The position numbers were made by a program, and so were the translations under genes. The notes under the pieces are model-generated. The model had not been told where the DNA came from, ran no database searches, and saw only the letters and a list, made by a program, of their open reading frames with translations. Shown piece after piece: positions 33,935 to 46,597 of a stretch of DNA of 64,000 nucleotides. This DNA comes from Oreohelix idahoensis. Its lineage: Eukaryota > Mollusca > Gastropoda > Stylommatophora > Oreohelicidae. The stretch lies in assembly GCA_024509875.1 (NCBI GenBank), contig JAMPIV010008064.1, positions 247,794 through 311,793 of the forward strand, written 5' to 3'. Each line of letters starts with the position of its first letter. Position 1 is the first letter of the stretch.

Positions 33935-36340
33935 CTACACTTTGGCAGATGGTACATGTACGACAAAATAATTTGACGTCTTTCGTAATTCCTGGCCAAA
34001 AAAAAATGACAAAACTCTTTGTTTTGTTCTAGCAACACCTAAATGTCCTGCACATTCAATGTCATGTGCATGTCGTAAAATGAATGGTCGAAAACAAGCT
34101 GGTACCATAATCTGTTTCTTTAAGGAATTAGCAAATTGATAGTTTCTTACTAAAATCCCATTTTTGATAGTGTACCAGTGTTTTGCACAGTCATCTATCA
34201 TTATATCATTCAAATGAGCAATATGAAAATATTTTTTTAAGGAAGTATCATCTTTCTGTCTTTGTATAAAGGTTTCCTTATCAATGAGCTCCATCTGAAA
34301 TAAATTGTCATCATCATTATTCACATCATTCATTACCTTAATATCATCATTATTTTCCTGTTGATAATGACTTATATCATCATCATTATTTTCCTTTTCT
34401 TCTTCTTCTTCTGAAGTGATATCTTCAGTTATATCTTTAGGTAACACATCAATGACTGGTTTGTGATGATCATTGTCCATGCGAGACTGAGCTCTGGTAG
34501 TCACAGCATTTGAACATAACAAGTGTTGTCTTTCCCATATTTCAAAATCTTCCTGTGTACATTCATGCAATTTAGGTATGTTTCCCATAATAATTCCAGC
34601 AATTGGATTGTCCAAGAGGCATACCAGTGTTCGTCCTGTAAAATAAGGTGTGTCCAAAAATACCTCTGCTGTGGGGTAATATTCCACAGTTCCACCAAAA
34701 GTTATGCATTTCACTTGTTTTCCTGTATAATCCACCTTATCAACCAAGGCCTTGCGCACACCAATGGTGGTTGCACCCGTGTCTCTGAGTAAAGATGCTA
34801 ACTTATTATTGACAAAACCTCTGTTCAAGATCAATGAACCAGTACTTTCAAAAGATGACATGACTGGGAGAGGGTGTCCGCATAATAATCTTGGCACTCC
34901 TTGAGGCTGAAATAAAGAATTGCAATTAGTGCAGTTATCACTATTTGCTAAGTCTACACTGCATGAATTTGCATGTGCTACAATATCATTATGGTTCTGA
35001 TTATTATCATGAACAATGGCATTGGTACTTTCAGTGTTTCTTGATTGTCTGGAAGTATTGTTATGATAAGATCTTTTATTTGCATTTTGATCATTTCCTC
35101 TATAAAATGATTTCTGACCTCTATTTGATTTTGAGTTATATTCTCCTCTACTTTGCCAGTTATTGGACTTAAATGAGGTTTGTGGATAAAAGTTATCCTC
35201 CTGATATGAATTCCAATGTCTTTGAGGTTGGTATTTATTAAAATTGTATCTACCTCTGTTTTGACTGTAATTATGTGATGGTTTAAATCTTTGATTCCTA
35301 TCTATGCTGTTAGATCTATACCTAAGTGCATTGTCTTGGAATGATCTGGCCGATGCAGCTGGTAATGAGTCCCTTACATTGTTTTTGCTCAATACTCTAT
35401 TAGGATGTGCAACTTGATATTGACGTCCTAAGGTTTGTAATTTAGTCAGGTTCTCTGGTTTTCTTTCCTGCAGGAACGCAAGAAAATCAGAGCTAATAGA
35501 TGACAAAACCTTGTCTCTTAGAATCAAATCTGACAAACCCTCAAAAGTTTTTTCAGTTTTGGATAGTTCAATCCATCTAGAAAAATTCAGTTTAACAGCT
35601 GAAATAAATTCAGTGAAATCTTTTCCAGAATCAGGGTACAAAGATCGAAATTTCTGACGATAGCCCTCATCATCTAATTGATACCTCTGCAATAAAATGA
35701 CCTTAACAGCTTCATAATCCTTTCTAGTTTGGTCATCCAAAGTGGAGACTACAGTTAATTGTTCACCAACCAATAAATTCATAAGTCTACATGTCCATGT
35801 AGATTTGTCAATCTTATATTCTTCACAATAAGTTTTGAACCTATTTAGGAAGCATGAAATGTCATCTATGGATGCGTTAAATTTTGGCAAATTAATCCTT
35901 ATGGCAGTAGTATGATCTTTATTTTTATCTTCACCTACCCCAGGATGCAACAGTGGTTGTTGTAATTTTAATTTTTCTAGTTCAATCTCAGCTAATCTTA
36001 TAGCTTGTTGAGATTTACTCTCTTCTTGAGATCTGGCATAGGCTAATTTTTCTCTTTCAAGAGCCAACTCTTCTGATCTCCATTTTTCCTCCAATTCTTT
36101 TTCTTTTTCTTGTTTGTGCAGTTCCTCTTGTCTTCTTTTTTCTGCCAATTCCTCTTTACGGAGCTCTTCTTGTCTCCTTAACTCTTCTTTATGGAGTTCT
36201 TCTTGTCTCCTTTTTTCAGCCAATTCTTCTTTGCGAAGTTCTTCTTGTCTGTTTACTTCTTTATCAATATAAGCTTGCAAAGCTGGACCTTCCAAATTAA
36301 GATCCTTTCCAATCTTCAATAAATCCTTTAATGAAGTCAT
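33935..36340 (-). pseudogene. gag: LTR-2 gag-protease-integrase N-terminus, frame broken at 3' end
   Basis: About 800 codons from MTSLKDLLKIGKDL at 36340. Residues ~30-120 are Glu/Lys/Arg/Gln repeats (QEELRKEELAEKRR), a coiled coil. A SCAN/capsid-like block lies at ~180-330 (WIELSKTEKTFEGLSDLI, RDKVLSS, FLQERKPENL), then an Asn/Arg/Ser-rich RNA-binding region. The cysteine motif CTNCNSLF...CGHPLP has the same C-x2-C-x13-CGH spacing as LTR-5. Protease has LLRDTGATTIG; the integrase finger starts HAHDIECAGHLG. The frame is then lost in the A-run near 34005 (GGCCAAAAAAAAATGAC on the plus strand), just before the finger cysteines. Confidence 0.86.
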
Positions 36341-37420
36341 GGTTGCTTATTCTTGTGTTTAACAATAATACACAATATTTTAACTTTTATGTATATGAAT
36401 ATGTCAGCTATATTCAATATTCACTCCACCAATCTCAGATCAATTTATAATTGCAATAGTAGATGTATTCAGATAAACAATATGGAGTAATGAAAAAAAA
36501 ATAGAACCACAACAGGTAAGAACAGCAAGACAGGGTTCGAGCAACTAAAGGCAATACAAATGGGAAAACAAAGGAATAACTATAACATATACATGAATTA
36601 ATTTAAACTAATGCTCTATTACAAATAGACAAGACAAGACGCATATCACAACAATTATGACATCTATGAAATAAATGATAGTAAGATGAGGATAGACAAT
36701 ATTACAAACAATAATGCAACGAACTAAATAAAATATAACAATGACAGTACTTATGAGAACAAACAATAGATAAACATGACTACACAGCTAACAAAAATGG
36801 ATCTGTTAAATTCAATAGAGGCAAACTTTTATACAACCAGCAGAGTATGCTGGGTCCTCTATCTGAATCACACAGATACTGCCCTATAGAACGCTTGATT
36901 TGCTCATTCGACCTAGCTTTCGCGGTATTGAATGATCACAAACCAAGTCCCTCCATCCAGCCCGCTAGTTACAAAACCAAAAACACGTAATGAAAACACA
37001 TATGGCGAAGTCAGATATCAGGCAAACAGATTATATTCACAGCCAAGCTGTATGTAACAATAAATAGACTTATCTGTTGCCAAGAAAACAATCCCTCTTG
37101 AGACTTCGACAAGCAAAGGATGTAGTGATGATTGTAGCCTAGTATCTGGTTAGGCTTAGAATTGCTTCATGCTGACATCGAAGGACATCGATATGGTCCA
37201 TGATTTTTGATAAAATACTTGCTTCTTGAATGAAGATAGTCAGTTCCTATGACTTCTGTGTAATAATAGGTCACTTTTATAACTTAGTGACAACTTGAGG
37301 CACATTCATGATGATGGAAATCCCTTCCATTCAGAAAAACTTTTGGCAGACGATGCGTGCCGCCATTTTGAAAAAGTAGTCCTAGATTCGTTAGGCGCTC
37401 TTAGGCTTGTAAGGCATCCA
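36341..37420 (-). other. LTR-2 leader (5' untranslated region)
   Basis: About 1.1 kb between the primer site and the gag ATG, AT-rich, no gene. Confidence 0.65.
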
Positions 37421-37436
37421 ATGGCTTTGGCCCCCA
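37421..37436 (-). promoter_or_regulatory. LTR-2 primer-binding site candidate
   Basis: The minus strand reads TGGGGGCCAAAGCCAT five bases after the 5' LTR (spacer GTTTC). The TGG start pairs with a tRNA CCA end. The same 4-5-base spacing is seen in LTR-1, LTR-3 and LTR-5. tRNA not identified. Confidence 0.55.
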
Positions 37437-37441
37437 GAAAC

Positions 37442-38166
37442 TGGTACGGGTAGATTTTAAGAATGTTTATTATTTCAGGAACCGTCCTCCCGACGTCCTG
37501 TGGTCAGAGTGCATTAGGCTTCAGGCTTGACACTCCTTAATACAGTGGCCTGCTGAATACCCTCCAGGGTTCTCCTTGCATATTCCGTTTCAGGAATTGT
37601 CATATATATTTAAGTTTGGCCAGTCACACACAATCTCCCTGGCCCGCACCTCAGGTACTCAGTAAACAAGGCCTAACTTCTTGGCACGATTCACAAATAT
37701 TTATTAACATATTACTCCATTTGAGTATGATATGACATCGTAGCTTTTACTAGCACATGTCTCTACTGTCCTTGATTCTGATACTCTCAGTTTTAATGGA
37801 ACAGTCAACTTACGTGCCCAAGAATTCCATACACACTGCTAAGACTAAACTGACATTATACTGTTAGATGAAAGCATAAGGCAGTGATGGTAATCGATCT
37901 TGCAGGTGAAATATAAAGATGCCCAAAGGCAATTAACACATTTTAAAAGCAGGTCCTACTGGACACATTCCTTGCATACTGGTCAAACGACACAAGCAGA
38001 CTGCCGGTTAGAGACGCTAGCTTGTCCCAAATCAAAACTGCCGTCTGCTGTCAATTCAAAGCAGGAGTCAAGACGTCACTTTCTGCAACCACGGGATACC
38101 GTGTGTAAACAATATATATCAGTAAGTGATCGAATACAAAACATGATATGATATTTACTCATATCA
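37442..38166 (-). repeat. LTR-2 5' long terminal repeat
   Basis: 725 bp; the same as the 3' LTR apart from a 9-bp segment near 37615 and a few bases. Confidence 0.92.
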
Positions 38167-38171
38167 GAAGG

Positions 38172-38341
38172 TAATCATCCTTGCAAAATGTACACACAGT
38201 AAAACAAGAGTTATTTATCTTAGACTGTGCGAAAAATCCAAGTGTACAATTCAGACAAGTTAATGTCTTTAGACAAAATTATACTATGTCTTTTTTTTTG
38301 AAAAATCATACAATGTCTTTTGAAAAATTCTGTGCGTAACA
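38172..38341 (-). repeat. LTR-3 3' LTR, remaining part
   Basis: Continues the LTR interrupted at 29354 and matches 43579-43749, ending GTGCGTAACA. A purine tract of LTR-3 follows at 38342-38360. Confidence 0.88.
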
Positions 38342-39159
38342 GATTACCGCACCCTCCCGGGAAAAAAAATGAAACATTTTTTTTTAAATCCTGGAGCCGG
38401 AAAAAACCCAGGCTCCTAACGCACATATCATGCGCGAATATATTGCCTAAAAATGAGGCTAGCTCGACACATGGAGCGAAACTGAGATTATATCCCAGAT
38501 CCTTAGAGAAAATATTTCCCTAAGTATACGCGTATATCTTCCAGGAAGGTGCCACCAACACACGCCACAGTGATGGCAACATCATAATGCAAGTCAAATT
38601 ATACTCATACAAATCTATGAAATTAAATATATTATCATAGTATTATACAATGAAGTGTTGTGCAAACAGTGGTGTAATATACTGATATACCGCACTATAA
38701 TATTACACATATTCAAACAAAGAATACATTAAATAATGCATTATTAATCATAACTAATACATGTGCTGTTCCTGGTAGACATAAATATAATCGATACAAG
38801 AAGATGTGGACATCATCCGCTCCCAATGCAGGACAGGACTTGATAACTTCAAAGTTCCACAATGTACAAAATCTCGCAGACTTCAATGATGTGCTGCGAA
38901 AATATCAATAACACAAATCTTTAAGACAAATGTTAAATCTCTTAATACAATCATTAAAATATAATATCTAAATGTGGCCATGTGATCTTTTGGCCCGTAT
39001 ATCGCTAACTAAGCCTTCTTCTGTTATGATCAAATTGGTAACAGAAAAAAAGGAAATTACATGGTACAACGTTATAAATTCCCAAAAAGTGAGAAAATAT
39101 GTGATAATATGTCATTATAGTATTGAACTGTATATCAGGAAATATATATGACAGAAGAA
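38342..39159 (-). other. LTR-3 3' untranslated region and polypurine tract
   Basis: The minus strand ends CCCGGGAGGGTGCGGTAATC against the LTR. Just after the ORF stop (about 39159-39125) the sequence TCTTCTGTC...TTTCCTGATATA resembles the sequence after the LTR-5 stop (TCTTGTGTC...TTTCCTGATATA at 59752). No gene otherwise. Confidence 0.65.
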
Positions 39160-40972
39160 TTATGTGGAATCGTGTGGGCATCTGCCATCACAACGAGATG
39201 TATCAAAATTCTTATCTCCGTCGAGCCCATTGCTCTTATTTGAACTCCAGTTGCCATAATTGTGATTGTTATTTACCTTATAATCAAAATTCCTATTACG
39301 TGGATTTTGTTGTTTCCAAGAAAAACTATTATAAGGTTGGTAACCTCTATTAAAGTTCCTATAGTTACTGGGACCAAAAAGTTGAGCACTATCAAATTGC
39401 CTCCAGTTCTTTGAAGAAGAACCATTACGTGAAAAAGGAAGATTACCACGTGATGAACGCCCTTGGCGCTGTTCATAATCACGCTTATCTTTCCTAGCAA
39501 AATTGTCGTAATTTTTCCCTGTGTCACTGTGCTCAATAGGTACATCGTACTGTCTGAGCTGAGTACGATGGGTACTAACAGTTTTGTTTTCTTTTATCAA
39601 CTTATAAGGAATCTGAAAATCCGATGCACGGTTTCCCTGAGGAATCCTATCCTGACACCTATCAAAGTCCTCACCGTGATCCAAACTTGATATACCTTTG
39701 GCCTGCCGCCAACTCCCATTAGAGGCAGTATCGTTATCACGTGGGAAACCATATTTACCACGAAACGATTTGTTGACATATTGTTTAATATTACTGCTGG
39801 CATCGAGTGCATGTCGCTGACTCTTTGCATTAACATATCGACCATCAGCTTTATGTCTAACTTCATTGACCTTGGTAGCAGATAATATCTTTTTGCACAA
39901 AACAAAATCTAATAAGCCGTCAACTCTTTTACGAAGTTTTGTAACTTCTGCTTCTGCAACAGTTTTCTCTCTAGCAACAGCTTTGCTTACTCTCTCGTTG
40001 GTTTTAACCTTCCTGTTAAAATCCAACCTTATGTCATGTAGCTGGGAAGTAAGAGTCTTTTCTTTAGTGATCCTATCTCTAAGATCTATTTTCAATTGTT
40101 CATTTTGAGATGTAGTTTCTAAAACTGTAGCTCTTTCCTGAATCAGTTCAAGTTTAAGTGCTTCAATAGCACTATGCTGGCTAGTCACAAACTGATCAAT
40201 CTTTTCCATCTGCAATTTTTTCTCTTTAGCTCCAAGTTTCTGATCCTCAATTTCTATTTTCTTCAATCTCAAACTCCAAATCTATATAATTTGACTTCCA
40301 CTTCTCATTGTTTATCTTGACTTGTTCTAGCTCTCTAATAAGAGCCTGTTCCTTACATAGATATTTGTCTTTAATTGAGTTCATCTCATCTTCCAACTCT
40401 TTTTTCTCCTTTTCCAGTTGAAAATGTCTTAACTTATTCTCATGAGAAAGAGCTAATGTTTCTATTATCTTCCACAGTAGTTTTAAATCAAGCGTGGAAG
40501 AGTTCACCTGCTCCATCTGGTTATTCAACAACTGTTTTAATGAGATTACTTCCTCATCTAACTGTTTCTTCTGACTAAGAGAAGAGTCGTAGAATTTCTT
40601 ATTATCTTCTATCAATATCGTCACTTTACCCTTTAATACAGTATTTTCAGAATTCATTGCCGATAACTTATCAGTAAGAGCTTTCTTACCAGTTTGAAGC
40701 TCATTTATTGTTTCCTTTAATGAATCCAACTCCAAACTACTGCTCCTCTGAGTATTTGGTTTTCCCTCATCATAAAAAATTGTAGATATCAACTTGGAAA
40801 GTCTCAATGCTTTCTCTTTTGAATAGTCGTATCCAAACTTACACAAGGCATATTGTTTTAGATCCTGACTCACTTGAAGTAGGAGCTGTTCTGTGGCATA
40901 TTCTTCACAGCTTGACCCAAATAAACGTAATTTCCTATCTCCCTCACGGAGAAAATAATCCAACATATCCAT
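39160..40972 (-). pseudogene. LTR-3 gag-like coiled-coil protein (one frameshift)
   Basis: Start MDMLDYFLREGDRK at 40972, similar to the LTR-5 gag start MSTLDYFITQG. Residues ~75-340 are almost wholly heptad-like Leu/Lys/Glu helix (LDSLKETINELQTGKK, LEKEKKELEDEMNSIKDKY). A frame change at about 40250-40270 in A/T-rich sequence joins two frames of 241 and 370 codons. The tail is Asn/Arg/Ser/Tyr-rich (NGSSSKNWRQFDS, NYRNFNRGYQPYN), alignable with the LTR-5 gag tail (DGSSSMQWRQDGSS, NLRHFRKGYPNNN). The last residues GRCPHDST match the end of LTR-5 pol, SRCPHDSS. No SCAN/capsid block, zinc motif, protease or pol. It may co-assemble with an LTR-5-like gag; that is inference. Confidence 0.75.
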
Positions 40973-42311
40973 TATGTCTAATAATATGAGCTAAACCCTT
41001 GAAATAATTAATTAACTTATTTCAACCTTAATAGTGACAAGACTTAAATAAGTACTTGTATAATCACAATGTTTACTCCAATCTTTGTGGGAAACAAGTC
41101 TTTGACAAAGAACTTGTATTACTCAATATATAATAATACCACAAGTCACTTCTTAATCATAAAGGCACTACACATCCAATAGTGCATAATCACATAATCA
41201 TCAGTTATTTATCATAACTGCACTACACATCCAATAGTGCATAAACTAATTCACCAGTTAGTTATGATCAGTGCACTGTATAACTAATAGTGCATAAGCA
41301 AATATGTAACAATAGTGAAAGCTAATTATTGAAGAACTATGTAAACAATAACAACTATTGAAGACAATGTAAACAATAACAATTATCGAAGACAGTGTAA
41401 ACAATAACAAAGATTAAACACAGTACGAAAACATTCGCAAAAGTCAAATAAATAAACAGCGAAAACTAAAAGCAAATATCACAAAGAATGTGATGACAAA
41501 TGCGATAAATGTAAACAAACAAATGACGTCACAGTGTATAAACAAAAATGGTGTATAAAACTGAATAATAGAAAAGAGGAGACCTACAAATACAAACAAA
41601 ACTAAAGAATGCGAAAAAATAACGAAAACAAAACTGCACATGTCGTCACAACTAAATAAATATAGCAACTAAAGTCGCTAGCAAATTTCGCAAAGGAAAT
41701 TTGCACAGTCCCTAAAGAAAACGCTCACAGTAGAAACCTCTGTTACGTGGTATATTCTACTGAAAGACACCACCCAACCGAGACCCGCTGAAATATCAAC
41801 ATATAAATATACAAATAACATATAACATGTAGTAAATTGATAATGAGGATGTGAAAGTATAGAAGGCTCAGTTAGAACATAAGGGCACAGTTCACAAACA
41901 AAACAGGCCACTTAACTTCTATAAGTCCAAACGTCAGCATGGTGCAGAACAGGATGTGATCAGCATTCTGGGGAAAAATGATCCAACGTTGATCAACATC
42001 TGCTCCCATAAACAGCCATGATGCAGGAAATGAGCTTCTAATACTGGAAACGTTGTTTCGGCACTTGACCTTCTGAATCCTTACTATGCTCGGCACTTGA
42101 CCTTCTAGATATAAATCGATTCGCTCGGCACTTGTCCTTCTCAGTCAGGAAACTTTGATAACTTGACGAGCAACGCCGGGTACTTTGATTGAAGGTAGTG
42201 AGTTGAACTGCAATCTTGTATGTAGTATGATGATGATGTCTGGGTTTGTTGACCCCCTTGAGAGCTGGTACCAGAATAAACCAACTTTTGGCCACCATGA
42301 AATGATAAGAC
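40973..42311 (-). other. LTR-3 leader with hairpins and tandem repeats
   Basis: About 1.3 kb. At 41094-41117 a stem-loop ACAAGTCTTTGACAAAGAAC + TTGT (minus ACAAGTTCTTTGTCAAAGAC + TTGT) resembles 54439-54463 of LTR-5, and the following ACAAAGATTG also matches. At 41166-41290 the hairpin GCACTACACATCCAATAGTG + C occurs twice, with a third relative. At about 41340-41412 a ~27-bp unit (GTAAACAATAACAA...GAAGACA) is tandemly repeated. A packaging or dimerisation role is inferred. Confidence 0.6.
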
Positions 42312-42332
42312 CAGAACTGGCCCACCATGAAA
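42268..42332 (-). promoter_or_regulatory. LTR-3 primer-binding site, LTR edge plus site duplicated
   Basis: The primer site TGGTGGGCCAGTTCTG (minus, 42312-42327) lies 5 bases inside the LTR. The 18-bp unit CCACCATGAAATGATAAG (plus) occurs twice (about 42293-42310 and 42324-42341). It spans the LTR edge and the start of the primer site, so a second LTR/primer-like junction lies about 31 bases further in. Confidence 0.6.
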
Positions 42333-43749
42333 TGATAAGGGTGGATTTAGGCTGGCTTCAATTACCACCCCTATCGACACCAGTAAAATTATAGTTGTAG
42401 TGTAGGGTGTCTTATCTGGTTTATGTTGTTGCTGTGTGTAAAGTAGTTAGCTAGTCCACAGAGTTACAGCACAGGCAAAGTGACATGCGAAGTCATAAAG
42501 GAGGTAACTGCTCTTGACGTTTTCATCATTTATTTCACGCCACATCGACAGTTACTTCACATACATCATAAACATCACAGTTCAATAGTTTTCAGCATTC
42601 AAAATGATATTGGTGCCAACTGTTAGACATGTAGGATCCAATCCTCATCAGCCATAGCGTAAACAACAGTTCAAGGTTCACAGTGTCATAAAGTTATTAT
42701 TCATAAATCTGTCTAAATAATATGGCACAGAGCTGGATGCATTAATATTCATTACTATCAATAGTGTAACAGTGTCAGCTGCATTTCATCAGTACACCTA
42801 CATAATAATCATTACTCCTCTCCTGATGCTGGCAGATCAGGTGTAATAAATAAGTCTGTTATCGTTTGCACGAGAAATAGCATTGAGGAGTACAGGTCGA
42901 ACTGACCTTTATCACATTCCTAAGTCTAACCCTTTGACTTAGGCGTAATCGCTGGCATAGCGAATCCTGGAAAACAGACAATAGTCCTGTTGGTCTAAAG
43001 CGACCCATATATGTAAATTGTTCAGGTATAAAGATACCGGTGGCGAAATCCTAATCAAAGTACCTCTCCATTTTGAATCACACAGGCGAGCAGAGAGCAA
43101 CAAAATGTCGAACTACTAGATGGTATCGTAAAGTTCAATAAAGAGGTATTACCTTTCTTCGGAATCAACCACTAAAACATATGCCTCCAGGCAGCTTGAA
43201 TAATATTGGGAAAAGTCTAGTTAGATAACTAACTCACAAAGACTATATATTTCCCTATGAAAAATCACAAGACGCAGATGCGTCTGTCCTCTGCTCAGTA
43301 CATCATCTCGAATCCCCGCTGGGCGGAAGACGGATTCTAACCCCTGAAAGTCAGACATGCGCAGACAAGCCTACAACTGAGTGAAATTCAACGAGACGAT
43401 GGTTGAAGACCTTCTAGAAAGATTTTTGTAAGAAATCTTGCCTTATATGGACAGCGAACGAATCCTCAACACTGGTTTCAATCATTCAAAGAAACAGATG
43501 ACCGATACTACCAAATAAGGAGAGTGACCAACACATCGTTCAAAAATAAATGGACCGATGAGTCCCGTCACAAGCGAAGGTAATCATCCTTGCAAAATGT
43601 ACACACAGTAAAACAAGAGTTATTTATCTTAGACTGTGCGAAAAATCAAGGTGTACAATTCAGACAAGTTAATGTCTTTAGACAAAATTATACTATGTCT
43701 TTTTTTTGAAAAATCATACAATGTCTTTTGAAAAATTCTGTGCGTAACA
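42333..43749 (-). repeat. LTR-3 5' long terminal repeat
   Basis: 1417 bp, plus-strand start TGATAAGGGTGGATTTAGG and end GTGCGTAACA. The undisrupted GCGAAGGTAATC at about 43574 is the empty site for LTR-2. Confidence 0.88.
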
Positions 43750-44080
43750 GATTTCTATACCTTTCCGTTTAAACATCTTTAGTTCTTAAGAAGTTAAATA
43801 ACTTCCTACTATCATTTACACAAAATGGGCCTCCATGTTAAGCATAAAAAGGTTTCTTTATACACACCATAAAAAAGAGCGTTTTCATTGGCTATTGTAT
43901 CGGTCCGTTTTCCCATATTATTGCGTGCGGTAAATATGACCATGGTGTAAGGTAGACCAAAACACGACAGAGCTCCCCCATTTTAAAGCGTGAACCACCT
44001 GGTGGAGCTTTCCTGTCTGTATTTACAATCACGGCATTGCCCCAAAATGAGGTTCACTCTGCCTTACTGTTATCTTGGTT

Positions 44081-45870
44081 TCATGCAGGTGGGTGCCTAC
44101 TTAAGAAATCTGCCCCAACGTTCTGCGATCCAAGAATACATTCAATGGTAAACGAGTAAGGTTGTATTAGAAGTGACCACCTTAACAATCTTGCATTATC
44201 ATGTTTTGCTTGGGCGAGAAAAACCAGGAGCTGGTGATCACTTTGGACCACAAAATGCCAACCATACAGGTATATTTGGAATTTCTTGATTGCCCAAACT
44301 AATGCTAAACATTCTTTTTCAACTGTGGAGTAGTTTTTCTCCGCTTTATTCAATTTGCGGCTGGCATAAGCAACGGGGTTCAATTCTCTGGATGGTAATT
44401 GTGATCTTTGTAATAATGTTGCTCACAAACCCACGGTACTAGCAGCCGTTCTCAACACGAATTCCTGACTCAAATCTGGTAGTTTCAATATAGGTCTACT
44501 GTGAGTTTATGCTTTAGCTCTCTATATGCCTGCTCACATTCTGCCGTCCACTGTATTTTTTCTGGCTTGCCTTTCGTAGTTAAGTCCGTCAGAGGAGCAC
44601 ACACAGTGTTAAAATTTTTGATATATTTTTGATAAAATCCACATACTGAGACAAAGGATCTCACATCTTTCTTGGTTTGTGGTCTTGGTGCTCTCTGCAA
44701 TTTTTCCTAATTCTTAGGACCAGGGGTCATACTACCCTGATAAACTGTGTGTCCCAAGAATTCTAATTCTTTGCAGCCAATACAACATTTTGTAGGCCTA
44801 GCAGTTAAATTTGCCTCTTTGAGTCTGTTAAATAACATATCTAGAGATGCTAGACGTTCCTCAAATGTTTCAGTGGCGATAAAGATATCATCCATGAAAT
44901 TAGTAATAGCTGAATTTTTCAGGGGATCCAATAATTTTCTCATCATTCTGGAGAACACACTCGGAGCATTTTTCAATCCAAAAGGCAACATATTAAATTC
45001 ATAGTGCCCTTCCGAGGTGCTATAAGCCAGATATGGTCTGATCTTTCGCTTCACTGGCATCTGATAATATCCCTTACTGAGATCCACCTTAGAAAAATAT
45101 TTTGTCTTATTCAACCTGGCAAACAGTTGATTGGTATCCGGTAATGGATCCACCTGAGACTCTGTGACAGCATTCAGTTTCCTATAATCTATACAAAGTC
45201 TATCTTCCCCAGAAGGTTTCCTCAGCAATATTACACTGGAGCTATAAGGAGATTCACTATGGGAGATAATACCTTCTTGCAATAAGTATTCTATCTCTCC
45301 CTTTAAAGCTTGTTCTTTTGCGAAAGGAATTGAATAGACCCTCATACAGATTGGTGTTGGGTCTAGTAATTTCATGTCATACTCCAACAAGTTGGTGTGA
45401 CCCAGTTTGTCCATTAACACGCCTGTATGATTCTCCAGAACCGACTGAATCTGCTCCCTCTGCCCTTTTGTCAAGTGATTACTGACTTTTACCTGCGCAG
45501 GAGTTTCGCAGAGTTTCAAGGGATATTCATATGAGGTGAGAGGTTCATTTTTCATTTCAGTAGCTATGGTCAGGGTCATTAAATGTGCACCTTCCAACAC
45601 TTTTTTATCATGATATTTTTGAGTAGGTTCACATGATAGACCTTTTCTTTTCCCTTTTCGTCTATCTTGTAGTTAGTTCTAGATAACTTTTCTAGAACTG
45701 TGTATGGGCCCTGTCATCCTATCTGAAGTTTATTGCTGCAGCCGGGCAATAGAAGAAGCACCTTCTCCCCTACAGCTTGCTCTCTATCCTTCGCCTTCCT
45801 ATTATAGTACTCAGCATGTTTCCGATCAAATGGTATAATATCGAGTGTAGGTTTAATGATGATGTTAGTG
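44081..45870 (-). pseudogene. pol: LTR-4 pol, 3' half: integrase tail, RT, RNase H
   Basis: After the inserted repeats the integrase tail resumes near 45870 (TLDIIPFDRKHAEYYNRKAK; GPYTVLEKLS). RT follows at 45600-44707 with EDRLCIDYRKLNAVTES, MLPFGLKNAPSVF and the active box FMDDIFIA (about 44890). RNase H fragments are at 44700-44485 (KKDVRSFVSVCGFYQKY) and 44383-44081 (NPVAYASRKLNKAEKNYSTV; NVGADFLSRH). The catalytic-Asp block between them is damaged by a frameshift and stop around 44385-44485. Stops also occur near 45600 and 44703. Confidence 0.82.
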
Positions 45871-45896
45871 ATTTTCAACATATTTTGTTTCATGGT

Positions 45897-46575
<679 letters not shown>

Positions 46576-46597
46576 GTCTCCCTCTCTGATAATGTTT

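Larger units (their letters stand above)
29355..38166 (-). mobile_element. LTR-2: complete Gmr1-type Ty3/gypsy retrotransposon
   Basis: LTRs 29355-30070 (716 bp) and 37442-38166 (725 bp) start TGGTACGGGTAG and end ACTCATATCA. They differ by one 9-bp segment (TTTGGCCAG) and very few bases. The target duplication is GAAGG (29350-29354, 38167-38171). The intact site is seen in the other LTR-3 LTR at about 43576 (GCGAAGGTAATC). Primer site at 37421-37436; purine tract CCTGGGGGGGAGTAAA (minus strand) at 30071-30086. Confidence 0.93.
28129..43749 (-). mobile_element. LTR-3: non-autonomous gag-like-only LTR retrotransposon
   Basis: Two long repeats bound it: left 28129-38341 (split by LTR-2) and right 42333-43749. 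Joined, they are about 1396 and 1417 bp. The internal region is only about 4 kb and carries one broken gag-like frame, with no protease, integrase or RT. A primer site (TGGTGGGCCAG, minus strand) lies 5 bases inside the 5' LTR. A purine tract (CCCGGGAGGGTGCGG, minus) abuts the 3' LTR at 38342. LTR ends are TGTTACGCACAG and CTTATCA (CTTATCG in the left copy). The flanks AAATA and GATTT do not match, so no target duplication was found. Confidence 0.82.

Noticed and set aside
34300..34440. Acidic Asp/Glu/Asn tract as a separate protein
   Set aside because: It is the linker between protease and integrase of the LTR-2 polyprotein.
41200..41290. CRISPR-like short repeats
   Set aside because: Only two or three irregular copies in a eukaryotic LTR leader; no spacers of constant length.
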